DNA of 64,000 nt from Niveispirillum irakense DSM 11586. Lineage in GTDB: Bacteria > Pseudomonadota > Alphaproteobacteria > Azospirillales > Azospirillaceae. The stretch is taken from assembly GCF_000429645.1 (NCBI RefSeq), contig NZ_KE386935.1, positions 120,946-184,945 of the forward strand, read 5' to 3'. A program made the position numbers and the translations under genes. This document shows, in pieces, positions 34,114 to 42,773 of the stretch (positions are counted from its first letter, which is position 1; each line of letters opens with the position of its first letter). The notes under the pieces were generated by a model. The model saw only the letters and a program-made list of their open reading frames with translations, was not told the origin of the DNA and ran no database searches.

Positions 34114-34192
34114 TCCGACGGCCTGTGCCGGCGCTGCGCCGCCGCCCCTCGCCCCGGCCTTCCCCCCTCACCCCGACCCGACGGAACCTGCC

Positions 34193-34408
34193 ATGTCCAC
34201 CCTGTCCGCCCCGATGAACATCCCCACCGCCGCTGCCCGCACTGGGACCACCGGGACCACTGGCCTGTTCGCCAGCGGCTTCAGCTTCAATGGCCGCGCC
34301 CGCCTGCTGCGCACCATCATGCCGGCAGATGCGGTGGAGCGGGTGGAAATGGCGATGGTTCTGGGCTGCGCGCTGGCCATGACCTTGCTGTTGAACGCCC
34401 TGCTCTGA
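34193..34408 (+). CDS. Tiny single-pass membrane protein 2 (paralogue of protein 1)
   Basis: A 71-residue protein. A Ser/Thr/Gly-rich N-terminus (TGTTGTTGLFASGFSF) and basic RARLLRT precede MPADAVERVEMAMVLGC and ALAMTLLLNALL. Over the last 27 residues roughly two thirds are identical to protein 1, so the pair arose by duplication. Both end directly after the hydrophobic helix. They are 79 bp apart and presumably co-transcribed from the sigma-54 promoter. A role in membrane-stress signalling or as protein-complex anchors is possible but unproven. Confidence 0.8.
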   Translation: MSTLSAPMNIPTAAARTGTTGTTGLFASGFSFNGRARLLRTIMPADAVERVEMAMVLGCALAMTLLLNALL

Positions 34409-34554
34409 TCCCAGCCTTCTATTCTCCCGCCAGCCAAGCCTGGAAAGACCACAGCACATCCCCATATCCGTTCGGCCCGGCTGCATTGGCTGTCCGTGCA
34501 TGATATCAAGGCCCCCAGACTTTAAGGGCCTGTCACAATACGGACACGTGGTGG

Positions 34555-35835
34555 ATGCAAAAGATTTATCTGCTGGATGAGGAAGCAGGTTCGGCAGAAT
34601 CGCTTGCTGGCTATCTCCACCCCTATGGCTATGCGCTGCACCATTTCAGCCACCCGGTCGCCCTGCTGGAAGCCGTTGCCGCCGCCCCGCCGGATGCAGT
34701 GCTGATTGATCTGGAACTGGGCGGCAATGCCGATGGTGGTTTGGCGGTCGCGACCGCCCTGCCGCGGGGTGATGATGGCCGCCGGGCCTTCCCGCTGCTG
34801 TTCCTTTCCACCCGGCAGGATTTCGATGCCCGCCTGTTATCCGTGCGCGCCGGTGCCGACGCCTTCGTTGCGCGGCCGGTTGATGTGGCAAACCTGGTCG
34901 ACCGGCTGGATCTTTTGACCCAGGTGAACCCGCCCGAGCCATTCCGCATCGTGTTGATCGAAGATGATCCGCTGATGGGGCAGCTTTATGAACATGTCCT
35001 GCACCGGGCGGGGATGGCGGTGTTCCGGCTGGCCGATCCCACCCGCGCCCTGGCCGCCATCCATGACCATGCGCCTGACCTGCTGATCACCGATCTCAAC
35101 ATGCCGCAATGCAGCGGGCTGGAACTGGCCGCCGTGCTGCGCGGGCATGAGGCGATGACGGCCCTGCCCATCGTCTTCCTGACCGCCGATGACCGTATCA
35201 GCAACCAGCGCAGCGCGATGAATGTCGGCGGCGATGCCTTTCTGATCAAGCCCGTCGCGCTGGCCGATCTGGTGGAAACCGTCCGGGCGCGGGCGCGGCG
35301 GGCCCGTCAACTCCGCTCCCTCATGGTGCGCGACAGCCTGACCGGTGCCTTGAACCACGCCATGATCAAGGAATTGCTGGCCTCGGAACTGGCGCGTTCC
35401 CAGCGCTCTACCCTGCCCGTCTCCTTCATCATGGTCGATATCGACCATTTCAAGCAGATCAATGATCGCTACGGCCATCCCGTGGGGGATCAGGTGATCA
35501 AGTCGCTGGCCCGGCTGCTGCAACAGCAGTTGCGCCGGACCGATTATATCGGCCGCTATGGCGGGGAGGAGTTCGCCGTCATCATGCCCCGCACATCGGC
35601 CGACGATGCCTATGAAAGGATGGAGGCGCTGCGCCAGGGCTTTGCCGCCCTCATCCATCATCATGAAGGCAAGGGCTTCAGCGCCACCTTCTCCTGCGGT
35701 ATCGCCGACAGCGCCGGTGGCGCGGCGGAAGCCTTGTCCCAGGCCGCCGATCAGGCGCTTTATGCCGCCAAACATGGCGGCCGCAACCAGGTCCGCCTCT
35801 TTCTGTCGGAACAGCAGACCGGCAGCCTTTCCTGA
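34555..35835 (+). CDS. PleD-like diguanylate cyclase (REC-REC-GGDEF)
   Basis: A 426-residue response regulator that makes cyclic-di-GMP. The first receiver (1-125) has Asp52 but lacks the usual C-terminal Lys (ARPVD instead of KP), so it may be an adaptor as in PleD. The second receiver (130-250) has phosphoacceptor Asp180 and Lys232. The GGDEF domain (about 255-420) has the active GGEEF at 336-340 and an intact RxxD inhibitory site (327-330). Its stop overlaps the next start by one base (TGATG). No histidine kinase is adjacent. Confidence 0.92.
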   Translation: MQKIYLLDEEAGSAESLAGYLHPYGYALHHFSHPVALLEAVAAAPPDAVLIDLELGGNADGGLAVATALPRGDDGRRAFPLLFLSTRQDFDARLLSVRAGADAFVARPVDVANLVDRLDLLTQVNPPEPFRIVLIEDDPLMGQLYEHVLHRAGMAVFRLADPTRALAAIHDHAPDLLITDLNMPQCSGLELAAVLRGHEAMTALPIVFLTADDRISNQRSAMNVGGDAFLIKPVALADLVETVRARARRARQLRSLMVRDSLTGALNHAMIKELLASELARSQRSTLPVSFIMVDIDHFKQINDRYGHPVGDQVIKSLARLLQQQLRRTDYIGRYGGEEFAVIMPRTSADDAYERMEALRQGFAALIHHHEGKGFSATFSCGIADSAGGAAEALSQAADQALYAAKHGGRNQVRLFLSEQQTGSLS

Positions 35836-36674
35836 TGCGTCTGCTCGCCATCAGCGACCTGCACCTTGCCGCGGCGGAAAACCGTGCCGCGCTGGAACGG
35901 CTGCCCGCCGCCTCACCGGACTGGTTGATCCTGGCTGGTGATATCGCTGAACAGCCGGCGCATCTGGCACAGGCCTTCGCCTTTCTGGGCCAGCGCTTCG
36001 CCAAGCTGATATGGGTGCCGGGCAATCATGAATTATGGACCGTGCCCGGCGAGGAGGGCGCCTTGCGCGGGGGGGCGAAATATCAGGCGATGGTGGATGT
36101 CGCCCGGCGCCTGGGCGTCGTCACGCCGGAAGACCCGTTTCCCCTCTGGCCCGGTCCTGGCGGGCCTTTGGCCATCGTACCGCTGTTCCTGCTTTATGAT
36201 TACAGTTTCCGCCCGGCGGATGTAGCGCTGGAACAGGTGCTGGGCTGGGCCTGGGAACACCGGCTGCGCTCAGCGGACGAGGTGCGCCTGTCGCCCACCC
36301 CGCATCGCTCCAGACAGGATTGGTGTGCTGCACGGCTGGCGGAAAGTGCAGCCCGCATGGAACGGGAATTGCCGCCCGGCCTGCCCACGGTACTGGTCAA
36401 CCATTTCCCCTTGCGGGCCGATTTGCTGACCCTGCGCCGCATCCCCCGTTTCAGCCCCTGGTGCGGAACGACCGCAACGGAAGACTGGCACCGCCGTTTC
36501 AATGCCAGGGTCTGCGTGCATGGTCATCTGCATGTTCCCGGCACCTATTGGCGGGACGGGGTTCGGTTCGAGGAAGTGTCGCTGGGCTATCCAAGGCAAT
36601 GGCAGCCTTTTGACCGCGGGCCGGAACGGGCCTTGCGCCAGATCTGGCCACCCCCGATGGTGGCGGAAGATTGA
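35835..36674 (+). CDS. Calcineurin-like metallophosphoesterase
   Basis: A 279-residue metallophosphoesterase with the family's metal ligands in order: ISDLHL (Asp8, His10), LAGDIAE (Asp36), GNHELW (Asn-His, about 60-61), VNHFPLR (His about 191) and HGHLH (about 225-229). The activity is phosphodiester or phosphomonoester hydrolysis; the substrate is unknown. Translational coupling to the diguanylate cyclase raises the idea of a shared signalling role, but this fold is not a known c-di-GMP phosphodiesterase. Confidence 0.85.
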   Translation: MRLLAISDLHLAAAENRAALERLPAASPDWLILAGDIAEQPAHLAQAFAFLGQRFAKLIWVPGNHELWTVPGEEGALRGGAKYQAMVDVARRLGVVTPEDPFPLWPGPGGPLAIVPLFLLYDYSFRPADVALEQVLGWAWEHRLRSADEVRLSPTPHRSRQDWCAARLAESAARMERELPPGLPTVLVNHFPLRADLLTLRRIPRFSPWCGTTATEDWHRRFNARVCVHGHLHVPGTYWRDGVRFEEVSLGYPRQWQPFDRGPERALRQIWPPPMVAED

Positions 36675-36749
36675 TCGGACGCCGATCCTTATCCTATATC
36701 GGAAGGGACCGGGCCCCGCCCCGTCCGCCCCGCGACCGGAAAGCATGCC

Positions 36750-36971
36750 ATGCGCGCGCCCCTTCTCATTGTGATCATCGCCGGCCTGCTGCTGTCGATC
36801 CTGGCCTATGCCACGTTCGGCCTGACCAGCGGGCTGGACCCGCTGCCTCTGGCGGCACGCGGGGCGATTGGCGCGGCAATTTTCGGCGCGTTCGGTCTTT
36901 TCGCCTTCTTCCTGTTCTTGCAGCACCGGCAGCGGCAACGCGACCGGCAGCACGATAGCAAGGACAGATAG
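36750..36971 (+). CDS. Small two-helix membrane protein
   Basis: A 73-residue protein with two hydrophobic helices (about 4-24 and 35-58) joined by a short loop, ending in a highly charged Arg/Gln/Asp tail (HRQRQRDRQHDSKDR). No family is recognised. It follows the metallophosphoesterase by 75 bp and converges with the MarR-family gene, 5 bp away. Confidence 0.6.
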   Translation: MRAPLLIVIIAGLLLSILAYATFGLTSGLDPLPLAARGAIGAAIFGAFGLFAFFLFLQHRQRQRDRQHDSKDR

Positions 36972-36976
36972 TCCCC

Positions 36977-37459
36977 TCAGGACACCCGGTCGATCCGGCC
37001 CGTATCCAGCAGCGGCGCCGCGTCAATCTTTTCCGCATCCAGCAGGCTGCCCAACCGTTCCAGCATTGCGACAATCATGGCCTGTTCCCAATCCGGCAGG
37101 TTCTGAAACCGGCCAGAGAACTGGGCCTGCAGCATGTCAGGCGCCGTCTCCAGTATCTGTCGCCCCTTGGGTGTAATCGATACCCAGATCTGCCGCCGGT
37201 CCTGATCCCCGCGCCGCCGGGCGACCAGCCCCAGCGCCTCCAGCCGGTCCGCCAGATTGGTGACTGTGGCCTGACTGAACTGAACGGCGGCGGCCAGACT
37301 GCTGGGCGTCGCCTCCCCACGCCGCGCGACTTCCTGCAGCAAAAGTAATTGTGACGGGGTCAGCCCGGTTTCCGATGCCAGCCGGCGTTCCGCCATCTCT
37401 GCGGCGCGCATGATACGGCGAAGGCCGCGCAGGGCGGCGTCGGTACGCGGCTCAACCAT
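36977..37459 (-). CDS. ectR: MarR-family regulator, likely EctR
   Basis: A 160-residue winged-helix regulator. The MarR core is visible: TPSQLLLLQEVARRGEATPS, the recognition region QFSQATVTNLADRLEALGLV (about 64-83) and the wing RRGDQDRRQIWVSITPKG (about 86-103). It is divergent from ectA, the position of EctR, the MarR-type repressor of ectoine genes known in methylotrophic halophiles. The 263-bp gap between them would hold its operator. The regulator name rests on context. Confidence 0.75.
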   Translation of the reverse strand: MVEPRTDAALRGLRRIMRAAEMAERRLASETGLTPSQLLLLQEVARRGEATPSSLAAAVQFSQATVTNLADRLEALGLVARRRGDQDRRQIWVSITPKGRQILETAPDMLQAQFSGRFQNLPDWEQAMIVAMLERLGSLLDAEKIDAAPLLDTGRIDRVS

Positions 37460-37528
37460 GGACCTACCCTTACGGAATCCGGACTAGACGGTTGCTTTAG
37501 CCTGCTTCAGACAATGGTCGCAAGCTGG

Positions 37529-37544
37529 TTTATATTTTCATAAA
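37529..37544. promoter_or_regulatory. Inverted repeat in the ectR-ectA gap, candidate operator
   Basis: TTTAT-attttc-ATAAA, an AT-rich palindrome of MarR-site size in an otherwise GC-rich region, 179 bp upstream of ectA. The surrounding stretch 37500-37610 is AT-rich and probably contains the ectA promoter. Function is inferred from position only. Confidence 0.35.
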
Positions 37545-37722
37545 TAAAGTAATTTTGCGTCCCACCAGACAGGACGCTGCCCTGCAAATGCGTATTTTTT
37601 AGGCCGATAAGGTTGACTTATGAAGCATTTCTCACCAACCTTGAGCACCCAACCCGGCAGAGACCCGTCATGGATGCCTGCCATATGATTCGAGAGATAA
37701 AATATAAAGAGGGGGTGAAGAC

Positions 37723-38286
37723 ATGGTTCAACCAGACCACCGACCCGAAAGCGCCACCAGCGATGCCACCTCTTCCAAGGAGGATGCGACTACCATCACC
37801 CTTCGTCCGCCGGTGGCTGGCGATGGGACCGACATCCACCGGCTGATTGCCGCCTGCCCACCGCTGGACACCAATTCGCTGTACTGCAACCTGCTGCAGG
37901 CCACCCATTTCGCCCAGACCTGCATCCTGGCGGAACGGAATGGACAGCCCGTCGGCTGGATTTCCGGCTATGTGCCGCCAAACGATCCGCACACCCTGTT
38001 TGTCTGGCAGGTTGCCGTGCATGAGGTCGCGCGCGGCCAGGGGTTGGGACGGCGGATGCTGCAAGGTCTGCTGGACCGCCCGGCACTGGCGCGCGTGCGA
38101 CATATCCAGACCACCATCACCCCCTCCAACCAGGCAAGCTGGGCCCTGTTCCAGGGCTTTGCCAAGGCGCGCGGCGCCAGCCTGAGCCACGAGGCCCATT
38201 TCCATCGCGACCGGCATTTCGATGGCGCGCACGAGACGGAACACATGGTCAGCATCACGCTGCCCAAAGCTGCCGTCGCCGCCTGA
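37723..38286 (+). CDS. ectA: L-2,4-diaminobutyrate N-acetyltransferase
   Basis: A 187-residue GNAT acetyltransferase, second step of ectoine synthesis. After a variable N-terminus of about 25 residues come LRPPVAGDGTDIHRLIAACPPLDTNSLYCNLL (family signature), VWQVAVHEVARGQGLGRRML (acetyl-CoA loop RGQGLG about 106-111) and TTITPSNQASWALFQ. GGGGTG lies 8-13 bases before the ATG. It is the first gene of the ect cluster, 43 bp before ectB. Confidence 0.95.
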   Translation: MVQPDHRPESATSDATSSKEDATTITLRPPVAGDGTDIHRLIAACPPLDTNSLYCNLLQATHFAQTCILAERNGQPVGWISGYVPPNDPHTLFVWQVAVHEVARGQGLGRRMLQGLLDRPALARVRHIQTTITPSNQASWALFQGFAKARGASLSHEAHFHRDRHFDGAHETEHMVSITLPKAAVAA

Positions 38287-38329
38287 TCCGGCCCCGCACC
38301 CTATCTGTAAATTTCCTTAGAGGAATCTC

Positions 38330-39640
38330 ATGTCCATCATGCCGATGCCGACGGCCACCCCGCCGGACGTCTCCACTTTTGACCGTCTGGAATCACGGGT
38401 TCGCAGCTATTCCCGCTCCATGCCGCGCCTGTTCACCAAGGCAGAAGGTTCCTGGATGGAAGATGCCCAAGGCGGTCGCTATCTGGATTTCCTGTCCGGC
38501 TGTTCCAGCCTGAATTATGGTCATAATCACCCGGTCCTGAAGCAGGCACTGCTGGATTACATCGCCGCCGATGGCGTCACCCACAGCCTGGACCTGCACA
38601 CCGAAGCCAAGGAAGAATTCCTGGCGGAGTTGGACAAGACCATCCTGAAGCCGCGTGGCCTTTCCTATCGCGCCATGTTCACGGGCCCCACCGGCACGAA
38701 TGCTGTGGAAGCAGCCCTGAAGCTGGCACGCAAGGTGACCGGTCGGCAGAATGTCATCGCCTTCACCAATGGCTTCCATGGCATGACGCTGGGGGCACTG
38801 GCCTGCACCGGCAATGCCGGCAAGCGCGGCGGTGCCGGCGTGCCGCTGTCCCATGTCAGCCACGAACCGTTCGACGGCTATTTCGGCCCGGATGTCGATA
38901 CGGCCGACCTGCTGGAACAGCGCCTGTCCGACCCATCCAGCGGGTTGGACAAGCCGGCCGCCATCCTGATTGAATCCGTGCAGGGTGAAGGCGGGTTGAA
39001 CGTCGCCTCCACCCCCTGGCTGCGCAAGATCGCCGATCTGGCCAAGCGCCACGGCGCGCTGCTGATCCTGGATGATATCCAGGCCGGCTGTGGCCGGACG
39101 GGCAATTTCTTCAGCTTCGAGGAAGCCGGCATCAAGCCCGATATCGTCACCCTGGCAAAGTCCCTGTCCGGCATGGGGCTGCCTTTCGCGCTTACCCTGA
39201 TCAAGCCGGAATTGGATCAATGGAAGCCCGGCGAACATAACGGCACGTTCCGGGGCAATAACCATGCCTTCATCACCGCTGCTGCCGCCATCCGCCATTT
39301 CTGGCGTGATGACAAGTTCGCCTCGGAAGTGAAGGCGAAGGGTGATTTCCTGGCTGAACGCCTGGCGGAAATCGCCGCCCCGTATGGCGATGAATTCCGG
39401 CTGAAAGGCAGGGGCATGATGCGCGGCATTGATGTCGGGTCCGGCGATCTGGCCGACCGCATCACCAGTGCCGCCTTCGCCCGCGGCCTGATCGTGGAAA
39501 CCAGCGGCCCGCATGACGAGGTGGTGAAAATCCTGGCCCCGCTGACCATCAGCAGGGAAGAACTGGCCACCGGTCTGGACCTGCTGGAACAGTGCGTGAC
39601 GGCGGCCATGTCGCGCCCCTATAGCGCCGCCGCTGAATAA
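38330..39640 (+). CDS. ectB: Diaminobutyrate-2-oxoglutarate aminotransferase
   Basis: A 436-residue class III PLP aminotransferase that makes L-2,4-diaminobutyrate from aspartate semialdehyde. The family blocks are FLSGCSSLNYGHNHP (about 52-66), TGPTGTNAVEAALKLARK (about 121-138), the PLP-binding ILDDIQAGCGRTG (about 246-258) and Lys in VTLAKSLSGMG (about 275). A consensus AGAGGAA ribosome site precedes the ATG. A terminator-like hairpin follows its stop. Confidence 0.96.
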   Translation: MSIMPMPTATPPDVSTFDRLESRVRSYSRSMPRLFTKAEGSWMEDAQGGRYLDFLSGCSSLNYGHNHPVLKQALLDYIAADGVTHSLDLHTEAKEEFLAELDKTILKPRGLSYRAMFTGPTGTNAVEAALKLARKVTGRQNVIAFTNGFHGMTLGALACTGNAGKRGGAGVPLSHVSHEPFDGYFGPDVDTADLLEQRLSDPSSGLDKPAAILIESVQGEGGLNVASTPWLRKIADLAKRHGALLILDDIQAGCGRTGNFFSFEEAGIKPDIVTLAKSLSGMGLPFALTLIKPELDQWKPGEHNGTFRGNNHAFITAAAAIRHFWRDDKFASEVKAKGDFLAERLAEIAAPYGDEFRLKGRGMMRGIDVGSGDLADRITSAAFARGLIVETSGPHDEVVKILAPLTISREELATGLDLLEQCVTAAMSRPYSAAAE

Positions 39641-39649
39641 ACAAATCTC

Positions 39650-39677
39650 AAAGGGCGGAATGATCCGCCGCCCTTTT
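39650..39677 (+). terminator. Rho-independent terminator-like hairpin between ectB and ectC
   Basis: Stem AAAGGGCGG (39650-39658) pairs with CCGCCCTTT (39668-39676) and runs into TTTTCAT. A second 9-bp GC hairpin, GCCCCGCCC-N5-GGGCGGGGC, follows at 39700-39722 without a T-run. Together they should reduce read-through from ectAB into ectCD-ask. Confidence 0.72.
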
Positions 39678-39781
39678 CATCCCATGCCCCAATGGCAGCG
39701 CCCCGCCCTTCTGGGGCGGGGCGGCAGACCGCCTCATGCGCTCATGGGGCCACTATCAAGAGCAATATCAGGAGATTTCAC

Positions 39782-40171
39782 ATGATCGTCCGCACGCTGG
39801 CCGACATTAAGGCTTCCGACAAGAACGTAGTTTCCAAAGGCTGGGAAAGCGCCCGCCTGCTGCTGAAGGATGATGGGGTCGGCTATTCCTTCCATATCAC
39901 CACCATCTATGCCGGCGCCGAACTGCCGATGCATTACAAGAACCATCTGGAAACGGTCTACTGCATCAGCGGTGAAGGCAGCATTGAGGATCTGGCCACC
40001 GGTGAGATCCACGAGATCAAGCCCGGCACCATGTATTCCCTGAATAACCATGACCGCCACATCCTGCGCGGCAAGACCGAAATGATCATGGCCTGTGTCT
40101 TCAACCCGCCCGTGACGGGCCGCGAAGTCCATGACGATACCGGTGCCTATCCGGCCGACAAGGCGGCCTGA
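39782..40171 (+). CDS. ectC: Ectoine synthase
   Basis: A 129-residue cupin that cyclises N-acetyl-diaminobutyrate to ectoine. Cupin motifs are [20 protein letters not shown] (His/Glu/Tyr iron region, about 51-70) and [17 protein letters not shown] (His about 92). The ATG at 39782 follows AGGAGATTTCAC; an upstream in-frame start is not family-like. The 110-bp leader after the hairpins could carry its own promoter. Confidence 0.96.
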   Translation: MIVRTLADIKASDKNVVSKGWESARLLLKDDGVGYSFHITTIYAGAELPMHYKNHLETVYCISGEGSIEDLATGEIHEIKPGTMYSLNNHDRHILRGKTEMIMACVFNPPVTGREVHDDTGAYPADKAA

Positions 40172-40257
40172 TGCGCCGGCATGGCGGGGGAAAACTCCGC
40201 CATGCCCTGGCTGCTCTCCCCCCTTTTCTCCGAATGGCAACCCGATAGGAATGACCG

Positions 40258-41175
40258 ATGACCGATCTATACCCGTCCCGATGTGAAGACCGCGCCCGGC
40301 TGCTGCCGCGCCAGGACCCCGTTGTGCATGGGCAGTGGGACGAAACGGCGCCGCTGTCCCGTGAACAGGCGGACCATTTCGACCAGAAAGGCTATCTGGT
40401 TCTGGAGGGCCTGTTCGGGGCCGACGAGATGGAAATCCTGCAATCGGAGGCGGCCTCGCTCCTGGCCCATCCGCAGGGTTTGAAGGATGAAACCGTCATA
40501 ACCGAGCGTGGCAGCAACGAGGTGCGCTCCATCTTTGAAATCCACCGCCAGAACGCGATGATGGAACGGCTGGTGGCCGATGAAAGGCTGGCCGGCGTCG
40601 CCCGTTTCCTGCTGGGTGATGATGTCTATATCCACCAATCACGGCTGAATTATAAGCCCGGCTTCAAGGGCAAGGAATTCTACTGGCATTCCGATTTCGA
40701 AACCTGGCACGTGGAAGATGGCATGCCGCGCATGCGCGCCCTGTCCATGTCCATTCTGCTGGCCCGCAACACAGCCCATAATGGTCCGCTGATGCTGATC
40801 CCCGGCTCCCACAAGGAGTATCTGACCTGCGTTGGGGAAACGCCGGACAACCATTATAAAACCTCGCTGAAGAAGCAGGAATATGGCGTGCCGGATGATG
40901 ACAGTCTGGCCGATCTGGCCAACCGCCATGGTATCGATGCCCCCACGGGTGAACCGGGCACAGTGGTGATCTTCGACTGCAACACCATGCACGGGTCGAA
41001 CAGCAACATCACGCCCTTCCCGCGTGCCAACGCCTTTTTCGTGTTCAACGCCCTGTCCAACCGGCTGCAAAAGCCGTTCGGACCCGCCACACCGCGCCCG
41101 GAATTCATCGCCGCGCGGCAGGATATCCAGGCCATCCGGCCCGTATCCGGCCGTCTGACGCGGAGGGCGGCATGA
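40258..41175 (+). CDS. ectD: Ectoine 5-hydroxylase
   Basis: A 305-residue Fe(II)/2-oxoglutarate dioxygenase that converts ectoine to 5-hydroxyectoine. The diagnostic strand FYWHSDFETWHVEDGMPRMR (about 141-160) provides the His144 and Asp146 iron ligands, and His245 in NTMHGSNSN is the third. Presence of ectD means the organism can make the heat- and desiccation-protective form. Its stop overlaps the aspartokinase start (ATGA). Confidence 0.96.
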   Translation: MTDLYPSRCEDRARLLPRQDPVVHGQWDETAPLSREQADHFDQKGYLVLEGLFGADEMEILQSEAASLLAHPQGLKDETVITERGSNEVRSIFEIHRQNAMMERLVADERLAGVARFLLGDDVYIHQSRLNYKPGFKGKEFYWHSDFETWHVEDGMPRMRALSMSILLARNTAHNGPLMLIPGSHKEYLTCVGETPDNHYKTSLKKQEYGVPDDDSLADLANRHGIDAPTGEPGTVVIFDCNTMHGSNSNITPFPRANAFFVFNALSNRLQKPFGPATPRPEFIAARQDIQAIRPVSGRLTRRAA

Positions 41176-42632
41176 GCACGGACATGACCAGCGCCAAGCC
41201 CTCCCATACGGTGGAAAAGATCGGCGGCACCTCCATCACCGCCACCAATACGGTGTTCGACAATGTGCTGATCGGTGGCCGCAGCGGCGCCGACCTTTAT
41301 GGCCGCCTCTTCGTCGTCTCCGCCTATGCCGGCATCACCAACCTGTTGCTGGAACATAAGAAGACGGGCGAGCCCGGCGTCTATGCCAGCTTCATCGACG
41401 ATACCGATGGCGAAGGCTGGATGGCCGCCCTGGCACGGGTGGAAGCGGCGATGTGCGAGCGCAATGGCACTGTCTTCGGGGACAGCCTGTCGCGCCGCAT
41501 CGCAGATGCTTTCGTGGCCGAGCGCATCCAGGATGTGCGGGACTGCCTGTCCGACCTGCACCGGTTGCGTGGCCATGGCCATTTCCGGCTGGCGGAACCG
41601 CTGGCCGCCGTGCGGGAAATGCTGGCCGGGCTGGGGGAAGCGCACAGCGCCCATAATACCGCCCTGTTGCTGCGCGACAGGGGTGTGAATGGCCGCTTTG
41701 TCGACCTGACCGGCTGGCGTGATACCACCCAGCGCAGCCTGGATGAACGTATCCTGTCCGGGCTGGAAGGGATCGACCTTGCCACCTGCCTGCCCATCGT
41801 CACCGGCTATGCCCAATGCCGGGAAGGGATGGTCGCGCGTTATGATCGCGGCTATTCGGAGATGACCTTCTCCCGCGCTGCTGTGCTGACCGGTGCCGCC
41901 GAGGCCATCATCCACAAGGAATTCCACCTTTCCAGCGCCGATCCGCGCGTGGTGGGGGAGGAACAGGCCCGCAAGATCGGCCGCACCAATTATGACGTGG
42001 CCGACCAGCTCGCCAATCTGGGGATGGAGGCCATCCACCCCCGTGCCGGGCGCGGCCTGCGCCAGTCAAAAATCCCGCTGCGGGTGAAGAACACGTTCGA
42101 TCCCGCCGATGATGGTACGCTGATCTGCGGTGATTATGTGTCCGACCGGCCAAAGGTGGAGATCGTCACCGGCCTGCGGAACTGCACGGCGCTGGAATTC
42201 TTTGAACAGGATATGGTGGGGGAAAAGGGCTACGATGCTGCCATCCTGGAAGCGCTGACCCGGCACAAGGTCTGGATCATCGCCAAATCCAGCAATGCCA
42301 ATACCATCACCCATTATCTCTGGTCCGGCGGCACGCCGGTGCGCCGGGTGGTGGAGGAATTGGAAACCCGCTTCCCCAATGCGGATATCGCCACCCATGA
42401 TGTCTCCATCGCGTCCATCATCGGCAGCGACCTGAACGAACCGGGGCTCGCGGCACAGGCCCTGTCCGCCCTTGGCGGGGCCGGCATCAATGTGCTGGGC
42501 ATGCAGCATCAGGTCCGCACGGTTGATATCCAGTTCGTAGTCGCCCGCGACCAGTTCGACCGCGCCATCAAGGCCCTTCACCAGTCGCTGGTGGAACCGG
42601 CTGTCGATCAGCCGGCGGTGATGGCGGCATAA
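41172..42632 (+). CDS. ask: Ectoine-cluster aspartokinase
   Basis: A 486-residue aspartate kinase of the Ask_Ect type, dedicated to feeding aspartyl phosphate into ectoine. The N-terminal kinase half starts EKIGGTSI and contains RGYSEMTFSRAA; the C-terminal half has two ACT-like regulatory domains (about 320-480). These specialised enzymes are less inhibited by lysine/threonine than housekeeping ones, so flux is kept up during osmotic stress. It is translationally coupled to ectD and is the last gene. An 8-bp stem CCGGTCCC/GGGACCGG at 42673-42701 follows without a T-run. Confidence 0.92.
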   Translation: MSTDMTSAKPSHTVEKIGGTSITATNTVFDNVLIGGRSGADLYGRLFVVSAYAGITNLLLEHKKTGEPGVYASFIDDTDGEGWMAALARVEAAMCERNGTVFGDSLSRRIADAFVAERIQDVRDCLSDLHRLRGHGHFRLAEPLAAVREMLAGLGEAHSAHNTALLLRDRGVNGRFVDLTGWRDTTQRSLDERILSGLEGIDLATCLPIVTGYAQCREGMVARYDRGYSEMTFSRAAVLTGAAEAIIHKEFHLSSADPRVVGEEQARKIGRTNYDVADQLANLGMEAIHPRAGRGLRQSKIPLRVKNTFDPADDGTLICGDYVSDRPKVEIVTGLRNCTALEFFEQDMVGEKGYDAAILEALTRHKVWIIAKSSNANTITHYLWSGGTPVRRVVEELETRFPNADIATHDVSIASIIGSDLNEPGLAAQALSALGGAGINVLGMQHQVRTVDIQFVVARDQFDRAIKALHQSLVEPAVDQPAVMAA

Positions 42633-42773
42633 AGTCGGGGCCGGGCTAACCCGATCGAGGCCCGCAACCCGCCCGGTCCCGCCCTGGCCGGGTGGGACCG
42701 GCTTGCCTATGCTGGCCAGCCACCCCCCCGCCCGGCACCGCCGGGGTTCGGAGAAAGAAGGGAGTATATCCGC

